From Rhyzopertha dominica (Eukaryota > Arthropoda > Insecta > Coleoptera > Bostrichidae), in NCBI GenBank assembly GCA_025024175.1, contig QCXZ01000001.1, positions 1,240,001 through 1,304,000 on the forward strand: a stretch of 64,000 bases of DNA. Reading direction: 5' to 3'. Shown here piece by piece: positions 24,070 through 36,323 of this stretch. The stretch's first letter is position 1. Each line of letters begins with the position of its first letter. The position numbers were made by a program, and so were the translations under genes. Under the pieces are notes generated by a model, which was not told the origin of the DNA, did not search any database, and saw nothing but the letters and a program-made list of their open reading frames with translations.

Positions 24070-24735
24070 CTGTCATGACTTCGCCATCACGGTTAAATTT
24101 GTTTCCTCGAAGACATTCCTTGAGCTTTGGAAATAAATAAAAATCACTAGGCGCTAAGTCTGGTAAGTATGGTGGGCGCGCCGTCAATTCGAAACCTATA
24201 TTTTATTTGAAGCCATAAGGCTTTTATGCACCGAAGCCTTCTACTGGCGGAACAGAATTCCACTCGACAACTTTCTTTCTCTTTTCTTTTTAAGGGAATC
24301 GCAATACTAGCTCACATTCAAGATAGTCAATTAATAAAATTCTTTCGGCATCCCAGACGATCGTAGTCATAATCTTGCCAGCTGAGGGTTGGACCCTACT
24401 AAACTTGCGGGGTAGTGGATAGCCCCGATGCCGCCATTCATTGCTTTGGAAATAATGGACCCACGTTTCATCAAATATAACAAAGCGACGAAGAAATGTT
24501 TTTGGATTACTGTTAAACAGTGCCAAATTCGCTTCTGAAGTGATGACTCCCTCAAGCTTTTTCCGGCGCCTATGAAGCCCCAGTCATTTATTATTGTTGT
24601 TGTGGTAAAATTTTGAGGTTTTGCGTGGTCGCAAATTTTCAGCCACATCGAAATTGTCGTTATCATTTTTTCCACCCATATTGTCATGAATCTCTTGTTA
24701 AACCTTTCTTCTGCAGATATTTAATAGCGGTATGA
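24070..24735 (-). pseudogene. mariner transposase relic (lineage distinct from the 54 kb and 58 kb copies)
   Basis: In minus-strand order: the helix-turn-helix piece IHTAIKYLQKKGLT (about 24680-24725), then ALFNSNPKTFLRRFV and FDETWVHYFQSNE with the first catalytic Asp. Next are QPSAGKIMTTIVWDAERILL and IDYLE (about 24310-24400). After a gap comes PYLPDLAPSDFYLFPKLKE with the last catalytic Asp (about 24110-24175). The region carrying the second Asp is lost between about 24180 and 24290, and several frames are used. It resembles the SETMAR-type branch of mariner. No inverted repeats were identified. Confidence 0.8.
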
Positions 24736-27700
24736 ATCTTGTTTTTTCCATTTAACTTGGTACAACTAACAAAAAAAGCTATAAAATTTAATTTTGCCAC
24801 TTTTTGTCATAGCGCCTGCTATGTTAGGGGCAATAAATACTGTAGAACAGAAGTGGTGTACGCCGACTCCACAAGGGAAGAACTAACAACAGTCAATACT
24901 AGAAAAACATCAGTGATAGCATCACCAGAAAAATGAACCTTCTACAGTTGGTGGAACTGAAACTTTAGGGATGAGATATACTACTGAAACAATGAGGTTA
25001 CCACAGATACCAGGGTGACTTTCAAGCCTCATATAGTACTAGTTACTAGTAGCATCAAACTTAATCTGGTATATCTCATTAGTTTTACCAAATACATTTA
25101 ACAGCATATGAATATCCGACAAACATAAAATTAATGTTGGACATCACCCAGTAAAAAAATTTCGTAGCCTCAAATATGGTAGGTAGTGTCGCTTGGGTCT
25201 CGCGGGGTCACATAAATAATTATTTGAAGCCGAATTAGATTACATTTATATCACACAAGAGAATCTGGCACATTGTACACCGGAGTCTATCAGTTATCCC
25301 TACGTGCTCGTTAATTAGGCTATAACTTTTGTCATCGATGGTATGGGAAAAAGAGGGAATGCGGACGGTAGCAACAAGTGTCGCCAGCTAGAGAGGTAAA
25401 TGCGTGGCATCCGAGCATATTTCAATATGGTGCCATGCGTCAAGGGATGAAAGTTTTAATTAGATATAAAGAGTGGTTGAGTACCAAAAGTGGTGTACAT
25501 AAAGGGTGGTAAGCACATTTAAAAAAGCTCGTTCATTGTTCCAATTATGCCAAATGAAAACAACCGGTGAAATCAACTCATTTTCATCTTTAGTTAAAAA
25601 GGTAAAAGCTCAGAATATGAGCAGGAATCGCCTATAAATAATACAATTATGTAGTCGAAAATAATCACTCAAAGTATTAGATGAAAAAACTTCCTCTTTC
25701 GCATCAATTCATCACTGCTGCATCTCATAAAACTTTTGTGTAATTCTTATACAAGGAGGTAATTATTTACTTGTCGTCTTTGGTACATAATACCACGTGG
25801 AATCTCATCGTCGGCATTTGTTCATTAATTACGGATGTCACAAGAAAGAAGGTGCATACTGGCTCTGAAGTGACACTTAAAAATGATAAGCGTCTTCCAA
25901 GCCATGAAGGAGAGCTCCGGCTAAATACCCTGCCTGCGGCGCAGGATCATAATTGGTTTATGCACAACAACGATTAGGCATACTTCTTGATGCAGCAAGT
26001 CACGCCATTATACATTCATTAAACTTCCTATCTAAATTCTAATAAATTTGTAATACACATGCTCCCAACTATAGAACTATAATGGAGGAATCGGTGGAAC
26101 AGAGTAAAGATAATATGAAAGTATAATTATCTAACAGCTATACTTTTTAACCACATAAAATGTTACTAATCCTACAATTACCTTCACAGCACATTAACCA
26201 GTACTTAATTGTTTGCATTAAAGTATCACTTCCCTAGATTGGTTGGTTAAATATTATTAAGCTTTGCAATGGAAAATGCCTCGGGATAATTTTCCTCGCA
26301 ATTTATTTCTAACACTAAAATCACTATTTGTCCTTGGATGTTTTAGATTCAGTAAATTATAAAATCGTGACTCACACGACACGAACTGTGTGCAACAAAC
26401 GTCGACTGTAAAATTTCAGTCTATAAACTCGACATAAAAAAGTATATTAATCACATAGCAGTGAAACAAGACTGACCTTTCCAAGCATTTTTTAATGGCG
26501 GAATTTTGCTGTAGCATCGACAGTTTTGTTTAAAAACCAGTGTGTCGATGCCACGACAAAATTCCGTCATTTCAATGGAAACCGATGGAGCATTTCGCCT
26601 TTATTGCATTACATATTTTAGAGGAATTTCTTTGAAATACTTTGGAAGTATTGCTGGATTTTGCACTCACGTCGGGGCACACACTTTTACAGTTTATGGA
26701 AGGAGAGTTTGCAACTTTTTAGGTCCGCGTCGTCTAATAAAATGCTCTCAGCTCTTGAAGGAGTCATATTGAAAACAAAGTTTTGCACTAAATAATAACA
26801 TGGAACGGTCGGAGAAAGGTAGCGCCTCAACTCTCCGAATAACTAAAACCCATAAAAAGCTTTCGGAACGGCTCACGCGTTTCAATTCAATTATGATCTT
26901 GCGTTGCTTTTGTGCCCCGCATTACCTATGTCTTTCGCAATATTGGAAAATAGTCGTCAGGAGGAAAAACCATCGATATATGATTTCGACAATAGAAAGT
27001 ATTATTCAGCACGCAATACTGTCAAAATGTAATATATTCTCATTATTTTCACATGGAGGTTTTAATATTATTATGAAAAGAACGTATTGGTTGTTGTATT
27101 TCTTTGGAAGAATGACTGATCTATAGTTGTAGCTGCGATATGATACGTCGTTTATGGTTTGTGTTTAATTTGTTCTAAAAGCAACATCAGGTAACAACAC
27201 ACAAACCATTTTCCCTACATTGTAAGGAATTAATTAACCCGATGGAACTAGCCCATGCATTTATACAGCCTGCATGACAATTTTATTACTGCTCTGTAAC
27301 GATATATAATTAATGCTGATGTCAGTTGTACTTTTAATTACCCAATTTTGTATAAAAAGCAAATATTGCATGATAAAAATTGATTATAAGAACAGCGCAT
27401 GATTCTATTATCCCTTCAGTGCATCTATAGCACGCATTCGAACCTTATTTACATGCCTTTGCTACATGTAAATCAACTTATTACATGGCGCGCACCACAC
27501 CGTGCACCCAGATAAAATTCTGTAATAAGATTAGCGGAGTCGCGTCACATTCGGAATACTAATCCTGAGCCTGAGCTACATTCGACATACGTTGAATGTT
27601 AACTATGTTGTATGACAACCAAGGAATATCTCTTTTGTGAGCTGTAATGTAGCATATTCTGACTCCATACCCATTTTTTTCTGGGAGACAAATGGAAAGT

Positions 27701-28619
27701 TTAAATAAATCTTAATAAGTTACAATGACAGCCTCTCCACCAGAACAAGAACGAAAGCATACAAAAGATATTTAGTTCATCTTTAAACTGCCCTAAGTCA
27801 GTCAACACCGGTACATTACAGCGTTCAAAATAGCTTAATTGCTTTGACTCCAATACGGTTATGGCTTCCTAAATCATTAGATTTCCCTATTTTTTTAAAC
27901 TGCTTAAACTCTGCATTAATAATAAATGGCATGCCATCTGTAATTTCTAAAATTCCCGTATTGCCAATAAGATTCAGTTGGTTGTATTAATCCATGATAG
28001 TCTTTGTATTTGTGATCGCGATACCAACTTATACCTATTACTGTTTTGAAGCAAGTACTATGTTTTAATTTGATGAAAAAGTGGTGGACAAATAATCAAC
28101 TGTTTGATTTAATAAAGAACACAAACAAACTCTCATCACTAGTTTCGAGAAAGCAAAAGAACGTTTTGGTTAAACAACTGGTGTTGCGATTTGCAGAACT
28201 TTATTGTTTATGTGTGTTTAAGTAAAGAATAAGAAAGGAGTTATGTATACGAAAAAGTCTATATATGCATGTGAAAATGTGCCATTGTCAGTTTTCCAAA
28301 AACGCTATATTAGACAGAAAACAACTATACCCCATTGAAGAGACGGAAATACTGTATTGGCATATTTTACTGCTATTCCAACAATATCGTCAATTTGAGA
28401 AATAGAACTTTACATATCAGAAACAGGTAAGGAGGATACTCAAAAATTATGGTTGTAAATCTTGAACATCTGTTATTTATTATATCAGAAGACTGGTTAT
28501 TTTAAAACCGACAATATTTTTAAGAACAACAAGGGTTTAATATTATTTAAGAGAAGTAACAGAAGGTACTGGAATATCCTTACTTGTTGGAAAGCGTAAT
28601 CATGAAGAATTATTTTATT
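24736..28619. other. no gene recognised
   Basis: AT-rich sequence. A plus-strand open frame at 26800-27126 (108 codons) and another at 26542-26772 lack recognisable domains. The section 25300-25480 is somewhat GC-richer and unassigned. I see nothing supportable. Confidence 0.4.
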
Positions 28620-28810
28620 TACTACGAGGCTGGGTACTGTTAATACCGACACTACTCGACATTTTTTGGAAGATATTCCACTCGACATTATTCGACAAAT
28701 GCTTTTCAACAGGATGGTGGTGCCTTACCACATAATAGACAGATTGTAGCAAATTATTTAATAGAATGATTCGAGGATGGTTGGATGACTCTCAAAAGCG
28801 AGTATAGGTC
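28620..28810 (+). pseudogene. Tc1/mariner-type transposase relic around the second catalytic Asp
   Basis: The plus strand reads FLEDIPLDIIRQML, then after a one-base frame change FQQDGGALPHNRQIVANYLI, then a stop and FEDGW. This is the block around the second catalytic Asp in transposases of the same broad group as the 35758-38037 element (FQ-DGAPPH, then a W-I-R segment). The first and third catalytic blocks were not found. Confidence 0.6.
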
Positions 28811-29439
28811 CTAGATTATTAGAAGCAATTTTAATTTGTCAACAACTTTTGGTTCTGTTGTGCCTACAGTTGTTGTTAGCTTTAGCAAAAGGTACAAACA
28901 AATATATGCTTCATACAAATGATCATCTGTTGTTTCGTAGAAACAAGTAGCTAGTTAAGTAAGTGTATAATCACCATTCAGCCTAAATTTCATTTACCTT
29001 CAGCCATGTGTATCGTACAGATTTTTTTTAATTCTAATGTATGGTTTCGTATTTTACAATCATTTTGACTGAGATGAACCGTTTCTGTCTCTTGCTGTTC
29101 TAAAGTTGACACAACTAACTGTTTTCGATCACTCTATAAACTTCGTCCTTGGTTAATAATAAGACTTCTAAACGACATAAATTGTATTTCATTTCAATAT
29201 CGATAAAAGCTGTGGAGACAATATAGTGGTGAATTACCAATGCTTTATCGTACGTAAACGCAACGCTTTTATTTTCAGCCGGCGAGTTCAATAAGCTTAT
29301 GTTTTTATTAGTCTGTGTAGTAATTATGACAGACCTTAATGCATTTATGCATGTGCTATTACGCGCTATAATCTGAAACTTCCTACTGACACTGTAATTG
29401 AGTCTTTATTAATTGTTATTTATAAACGCGTTGGCGAGC
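28811..29439. other. no gene recognised
   Basis: AT-rich sequence with no recognisable coding or repeat motif. Confidence 0.3.
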
Positions 29440-30760
29440 GCCGATTGTTAATTGCGACTTTTCAGAAAGTACTTTTACCCTCCAATGAAACGTGAACATT
29501 TGGCAATGCACATACAAATTATATTAATGCAGTCGATGAGATTTCTGGGGCATTGCAGAACAAAACGAGTATTTTTTTCTGATGGCACCTAATCCTCCGC
29601 GGCATTTTCCATTTAGGGGGGAAATTGCGCTGCATCTCAAGTATGAATTTCCGTATTACCAGGTTTCATAATGGAGGATTTATCAACATGAATTCCAATT
29701 TAATTCCAGACAAGTTTCGCAATTAGGATTAACGAACTGTACACCCTGCATCACCACCGCCGCAAAACAAAACAGTTTAACCTCCCTATCCGGAGGACGG
29801 AAAAAGGGAAATAAACGTACGGGGATTCAAATGAGACCATCTCCATTCCACATTACCCGGACAAAGGCCCGATTATATCATTTTTATTGACACGAAAATG
29901 ACCGTACATTTGTTCCATTTGGAAAGGAAAACCTTGGGTTCCGTTCCACTAAATAAATCCTTAGACCTGTCAACCGACATTTCAGGGCGACCGGAAAAAT
30001 GAAAGGGAGATATTTATGTATTCGCACGCCCGTCGCAAAAAAACAAAATCACCGTCAAAAATTTCGGACTTCTCCTTTTCAACGTGCAAAAATTGCATGC
30101 GTGGTTTGGCAACACTCACATTTTTCCACGGAAGCAAAACCAACACAGAAACCCCACCAAGAGAAGCTGTCACTCAAGCAGATTGTCAAAAAATCCCGTT
30201 GTGGCGGCGAGCACGCTTCACAGCGTCGTCCTTTCACTGTGCCATAAACAAAAGCAAAACGGAACCGAAAAACTCCCAAATTTCGCAGACGTGGATGGAA
30301 GCCTTCGAACCTCGAGCAGTTAAAAACTTGAAGGGAAAATTCGAGAGTGTGTGTGTGTGTGTGTGTGCACGCCTCGATACAGAAACACTGACTGGTCCGA
30401 GAAAGCGTCGCGGGCAAGCTAAGCGGTCTGGCGATAGCGAGGGACTGCAGTGTTAGCGAAAAGGCGTCGCGGTCTTACAATTCGCGACGCGGCCGGCGCG
30501 CATGACCGCCGGTTGCGCAACGCCGTCGCCAACCCTCCAAATGAACGCCGAGACCCCAACTAATTACATAAGACTGGACTGCGCTCTGCCGCTATCTCGC
30601 TCCACTTTCTCGGAAATAACGCTGACGAACTTTGAATATTTGGGAATTTTCTTGAAACTTCCACACATATTGGCTCAATGGGATAGCCATTCCGGGGGGC
30701 GAAACTAATTCCAACTTGATGAACGCGCTCGTCCTAAACTACCCACCGGATATCGGAATT
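29440..30760 (-). promoter_or_regulatory. GC/CpG-rich island: candidate mbl promoter and noncoding first exon
   Basis: This is one of the two largest GC- and CpG-rich, repeat-free tracts of the window, densest at about 30400-30600 (cgcgacgcggccggcgcgc). It contains a (GT)n tract at 30347-30367 and open frames on both strands without recognisable domains, as expected in CpG-rich noncoding DNA. On the minus strand an initiator-like TCAGTG lies near 30380 and a GTGAGT splice donor near 30110. These would fit a noncoding first exon of roughly 0.3 kb upstream of the mbl exon. This is inference; an unrelated host exon or an enhancer is equally possible. Confidence 0.3.
30347..30367 (+). repeat. (GT)n microsatellite
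   Basis: About ten uninterrupted GT units inside the GC-rich island. They force the Val-Cys run seen in one translated frame, which argues against that frame being real. Confidence 0.95.
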
Positions 30761-31059
30761 ATTGCGCGTTGAACTGCCCGAAGGATTCCAGATATGTGAG
30801 ATATTGAAGGACCGACCAGTTTCTTCCGCAGCTTGTAGCCAAAATTTTCACCTAATTACGAAATATACTAAAAATCGCTTTTCCACATTTCGGTGTACTT
30901 TGCCGCAATTCTGCGATATTCAACAAAATGCAAGAACCAGTTACTTGAGTACTAAAAGTATGAGCATGTACTGGTACCGTCAGAACCATCATTGTGACGT
31001 TTCTTAAAAGCTCTCCATAAAAGTTTCGATTTTATTGGAATTCTTCTGGATTTCCTGAT

Positions 31060-32100
31060 GGCCAACGTCATCTCTTTAAACAGCATTCATCCGCGATATT
31101 GCACAACTGAAATCTACAATGGACGTCACTTAGAAGACCGTACTCGCCGTACAGGCTGTTCCAGGTCCATTAATATTGACCACAGTCTTCGAATCCTACA
31201 ATTAAACATGGAAGGTATATCAAAGACCATAAAGTAGGCGTGCTACTTCTTCAGGAGACTCCTGCGGTGGCTGTTCACGATCTTGGGATACACCCTAATC
31301 GATTCTCTTAACACTTGTGTGAAATCTGACTGACGATGACGGTCAGTTAATAAGGAAATTATAAATGGTGTTGAAATAATCATAACTGAAATAGGAGACC
31401 TCACTATTTATAAGTCTCCGAATACTGCCTGGCCAGACAACTTCTATAGATACTACGAACATCCTTATGTGTACATCAGTGACTTCAATAGCCATCATAA
31501 TTTATGGAGCTACAGTAATAACGACATGAGCGGACTTGCTCTTCTGAACTGGATAGAAGAGCACAACCTGCATCTCCTCCTGTGATGCTAATGTAATGCC
31601 TCTTCGTATGATACGACAAGTGTTGAATGACTTTCCACGAAACCAACATCGCCCACAATTAGTACTAGCTGGGATGCAGATTTAGAATGTGCCATCGCTT
31701 GAGAAACCACGACGGAACTTTCACTGACTAGGATTTAGTTCTCAAATTGACATGAATCTTCGATGGGTCCCAGCAACTACTACTACATCCCTTGTTTGAA
31801 TAAAAAAAAACGATGCCTTGTATAGACAGTATCGAGCTCATCCCAGTTAAGAATTGGCTGACAGGATTCTACAATCCCTGAATCAATCTCGGAAGAAAAA
31901 AATGCAATACTCTACAGCAGAGCGTGAAATTCACCCACTGTTGGAACCGCTAGATGGCCTGATAAGCGATTTTCACACAATTATCATCCAAGTGCGGCGT
32001 AAGAAGTGTTTGTATAAAAATTAGAAAATGTTTACACCAACATGACTAGTTTTGCAAGCAGCTGCAGCCGTGGCCAGATTCTAGCAAAGCTTCCAAAAGT
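31060..32100 (+). pseudogene. non-LTR retrotransposon APE-type endonuclease relic
   Basis: Seen in order on the plus strand: LRILQLNMEGISKT (start of the AP-endonuclease domain, about 31185-31225), VLLLQET (about 31238-31260), then a segment ending VEIIITEIGDLTIY. Next are VYISDFNSHHNLWSY (about 31470-31515, the G/S-D-FN-HH-W block), LLNWIEEHNLHLLL, and DFPRNQHRPQLV (about 31630-31665, the D--SDHRP-like block). The C-terminal side (LDMNLRWVPATTT) decays by about 32100. Frames shift repeatedly. The style resembles the family of the 14310-15363 relic, but different protein parts are preserved, so common origin cannot be shown here. Confidence 0.75.
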
Positions 32101-33149
32101 CCCTAGTGATGGTGATTCTATATGATTTAAGTCAGAAACACCCTTAACTAATGATTAAAGGATATGCAAGCAATAAAATTATTTTTAAACTAAACTCAAC
32201 CAGGCAGCACGGCTTCGCTCTTTCTACCGTTATCAAAGGTATGCGAAATACTTTATCAATTCCAGTTAGTACAGTAAAGCACCTCCACTTTTCTGGAAAA
32301 ATTAATAAGCGGATTGCACATACCACACAGCTGGTTTACCCAGTGAATCAAGTAGTTCCAAAATTTAATAACGACATTGCTCTATGTCTGCATGAACAGA
32401 AAAAGAATGCAAAGTCCTTGATAAAGATTATTATTCAACAATTAAAAAGAAAATCCTACGAAGCACTTAATGAAATCTAGGTCGTTATTTCTAGAAATAG
32501 GCAACTTATTAACAACTCGATGTAGCGCTTACCGCTACACTGTGATATTGTTAATTCAGCACTCTCGATTAATTTACAATTCGCGCAATATTATGAACTT
32601 TCTGAATGAGTGTCATAGATGTTTTCAAATCAACTACAAAATGTTGGAGTAACATACATTTAAAGTAGTCGCTGAGAAAAATTGGTAAACCCCCTAACAC
32701 CGCGTCGTACCGATTTACGATGTGTTATATTTCCATATGTATGCCTTAGTAGATAAGGTTATAAAATGGGCAATACATTCAAAAGACCTCAAAATCTTTG
32801 CAATAATTGCTAAAACATTGAAACTTGAAAATATCCTTCAATGGTGAAAGTGAAACATAATTATATTAGAAAAGGGTAGGTACGCAAAAGGAAGCTGTGT
32901 TTAATTAGTGTCAAACTTGGTGTTTTGGAGCATGAGATGAATCTGTTTTTATAAAAAAAGTTAGTGATGATAAGATGAACTAATCTAGGAAACCAGGTTT
33001 TCCTTGACTTTCAGTCAACGTTTTTAAAATTGACTGCATACTTATTCTACTTTTTCTGGATTCTTAGCTTCTTGCAGTTCAGCGTCCAGCCACAACCAAT
33101 GTAACCATAAAAGTTCCGTGTATATTTAAATACGTCTGGAAGATAAGCG
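32101..33149. other. no gene recognised
   Basis: This holds a plus-strand open frame of 109 codons at 32151-32480 (LVYPVNQVVPKFNNDIALCL) that I do not recognise. The remainder is AT-rich. Confidence 0.35.
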
Positions 33150-33450
33150 AAACTGACCATGGAAGATTTTTTCTTAAATTACCTGGCCTGGAGGGGTACA
33201 CTATACATTGCTTTGAAAGTCTTCAGCCACAATATTAGTGGATTCAGGGGCAGATATTTTGACTCTCAAGCGTCACGAGGCATGGAAATCGACCGAAGAC
33301 TACGTGGACAATTCTTTCAAAAACAGAAAGAAAACTGCTGTGAAAATACTGGGCGATCAAATAAGTGGAGGGCTGCCATTACCAGCAGATAGAGCCGATA
33401 CCGAAGAAGTTGTTGCTGGCGAAATCATAAAAATCGACAACGCAATTTAA
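33150..33450 (+). pseudogene. Crypton-type tyrosine recombinase C-terminal relic
   Basis: Tyrosine recombinases cut and rejoin DNA through a nucleophilic Tyr; insect Cryptons use one for transposition. Seen on the plus strand: FLKLPGLEGYTIHCFES (about 33168-33220), then after a one-base shift SSATILVDSGAD and LTLKRHEAWKST, then EDYVDNSFKNRKK. These correspond to the family blocks G-H-FRRSSAT-L-D-GA, LKRHG-W-S, and E-Y--DS with the catalytic Tyr (33303-33305). The catalytic Arg of the FRRS box is lost at the frameshift. Upstream catalytic parts were not found. Intact genes of this type exist in many insect genomes; this copy is dead. Confidence 0.7.
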
Positions 33451-35757
33451 TTTGTCAAATTATTGTCAAGTTGTCTTCGCGCTGCATACGTTAACCTGGC
33501 ACTTTTCTAACTAAAACTAGAAAAGTCATACTTTTAATTCATGAATAAGAAAAAGTAATTTAATTCAATTCTAAAGAAAAATAACTTATAAGTTACACCT
33601 ATAATGTAATGTTAAAATGCGGAAAATGGTTGGTACCCACAATAAATTTTGGAGTAAAGCGGTAGTAGGCATCTCTCGGCTTTAACCTATCGATTAGTAG
33701 TCTGTCCTTTCCGATTCCACACAAATGCAGCAATCTAATCCTCTAAGCACGCCGAAGAAAAGGTCTCTTGATATAAACTTTCGCTTGGCTGCCCTCCCAC
33801 ATTTCCAAATTAAATATTAATATTGGCGTATTAGATGTATACCTTCTTTCACTTTATGTAATGGGGGTTTCAATTTTATACGGCCATACGCGCCCCGCAT
33901 GTTACGAAAAGCACCACATCTAACGGGAGCATAAAACAAACAGAAGCGGGCTCCAATATCACTTTAAATATTTATTTGGGCAGGTTAGGCAAATGCGGTT
34001 AGGAAATTAATGCAACTGACGGGCACTCTACATCGGAAATACATTAAAACCGTATAGATGCACAGATATCAATTGGAAAATACGCACACGTTACGGAACA
34101 GTCATCGAGTTAATATTAATTTAATACAGAAAACGAAGGTTTATTGGCAGAGGGAAATAGTGTACCAGCTCTGGTTCAAATTATTGTGGAATGATGTAGT
34201 TTCATATGTGAAATTAATATACATTTATTTGTAGTAGCAATCAACATAATACATTACATTTTAGATTGACAACAAATAAAGCTGAATCGCTGACGCTACT
34301 ACAAAAAGGTCTAAAATTGCAGAAAATCTATTTTTAAATCTTAAGAATACCCAAAGTGCGGCCACGCTATTAAAAAACAAAAGAGAATAAACCATTTGCA
34401 GATGGGTCATAATTAGAGGGAAAAGCAATGGACTTATCTAAAACTAGTAAATTTGGGTTTGGAATTACTAGCGAGACGACGACACTTTGATATAAATTTT
34501 AAATATCTACATTATTTTATATGAACTGGAATGTTCTTAAATATTTTGTAAACGTTTTAAGTAAAAGATCGAGTGGACAAGGCAGTATAGTGGGCGTCTG
34601 ATAAATATAATTGAATAATATGAGCACGCCGTGCAATTCACGACTATGGACCATGTTCAGCCATCCTACAGAAATTGTGTGAAATACGAGAAAACTTTCG
34701 AATATCAAAGCATAAACAGGACTTTTGTAAACGTTCAGTGCGATTCGCATCCACTTGGGTGGCCATACTAGACATCACAATAATTCAGGTAAAATATACC
34801 GTTGCATCCGTTAGTTTTATTTTTAAATTAGGCACTGAATATGAAGATACAGTTTTTATTAATGTACATATGTAATGGTAATATAATTACTACATCGTAA
34901 TTCTGTAACTATATCAACACCCGACCTTTTTGCTAGTTTAGCGTTCTACAAATATTATTACCAAGTACAGAATTGAACACAGACAAGTATATATACAAAA
35001 TAAAATAGGTCCAAACACAGATCCTTGAGGCACCTCAGAGATAATAATTCCATTTTCGGATACATAATACATAAGGCTTACTAAAATCTGTAATAATCAA
35101 CATACCCCAAAAATGAAACCAATAATAGAATAAGTGCAAAAAACACGAAATCTGCAATTTTTTTTAAATGGCATGAAGTATTATGAGTAGTAGTCACGTA
35201 TATTTGTAGAAATCCTACATGACTGTCTAAGAGCTAATATATTGTATCTATCTAGGTGACTGTTCATTTGTAACACATTCGACATTACCGGCACATTTTA
35301 TGCATCCAAACAGTGTGGTATATTCGCGAAATTGAGATACCGTTATCACAACTGGATGCAGCAACCGGAATGCGCAATTTAAGAACCGAATGAAATCTAG
35401 TTTCAAAGTACCAGTTGATTATCTTTCTTCGCGACCGCATCTAAGCATTTGAAATAAATCCCTACATTATTTACACATGCGTGAATAGTTCATCTTATGT
35501 TACAAACAAAACAATTTCATTCACGATTCACTGAACAACTGCTGAAATTAATATCAGTGAGTCATGGAGATATCATTTTATTCAACATGAAATGAAAATG
35601 CAATAACTGCGCGTTAACAAACGCTGCGATTCCTATCCTACTTTAATGATGGATGCACCGAAAAAATTAAAGATTAATTTGTTGTAATAAAGAAGAATTT
35701 GTCATTTTTCGCGTTAAAAAATAGTTTGTTGTCTCTACAAATAAGTGTGGCAATATA
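33451..35757. other. no gene recognised
   Basis: The part at 33650-34150 is mildly GC-richer and repeat-free. The rest is AT-rich with no recognisable motif up to the left inverted repeat of the DD41D transposon. Confidence 0.35.
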
Positions 35758-36010
35758 CAGGGTGATTTTTTGAAAACTTCACACCTATAGCAAAAATTTA
35801 AAAATTTGCAAAAACAGGTAAACTTTTGTTTGCAGAGGGACAACTTTTGAGATAAGTTTTTAATGGATAGCGCTTACTCTCTGAGCAGGGTAGACACCCC
35901 TTTAAAAATTTTAAATGGAACTACCTTGTGATACATCATTTGAAAGCTTATTTCACAAAGAGTCTGGCCATGTATAATTAGTTTTACCACGTTTAACTGA
36001 TTGACGGGGT
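35758..36010 (+). repeat. left long terminal inverted repeat of the DD41D transposon
   Basis: About 250 bp pairing with 37765-38037. Shared internal blocks include aggtaaacttttgtttgcag, gataagtttttaatggatag-like sequence and attgacggggta. Confidence 0.85.
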
Positions 36011-36323
36011 AATAGATTAATAGTGCCTACGAAACAGGTTGCTTATTAAATTGAATATTTTGGACTCTTTTCAACAAAATGTATTTTATTTTAGAGCGGA
36101 AATAAAATTTGTCCTTACGAGAACCCAAAATTTAAACAAACAACTTGTAAAAAATATGACACTTAAAAAAAACCTCCCAGAATACTGAAAATTTTGTTTT
36201 AACATTATTATTAACATTAAAGTATTTATCATGTAATTTTTTAGAAACTCCATGTCCACGAAAAAAAAATTATTTATTTGTAACTCCAAAAACAGTGTGA
36301 ACAAAACCATAGAAATTCAAACC

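Noticed and set aside
26800..27126. 108-codon plus-strand frame
   Set aside because: The translation is unstructured, with no motif, and lies in ordinary AT-rich sequence.
30016..30456. 146-codon plus-strand open frame in the CpG island, with overlapping frames on the other strand
   Set aside because: It is driven by high GC content and a (GT)n repeat (Val-Cys run). There is no domain, and open frames exist on both strands at once.
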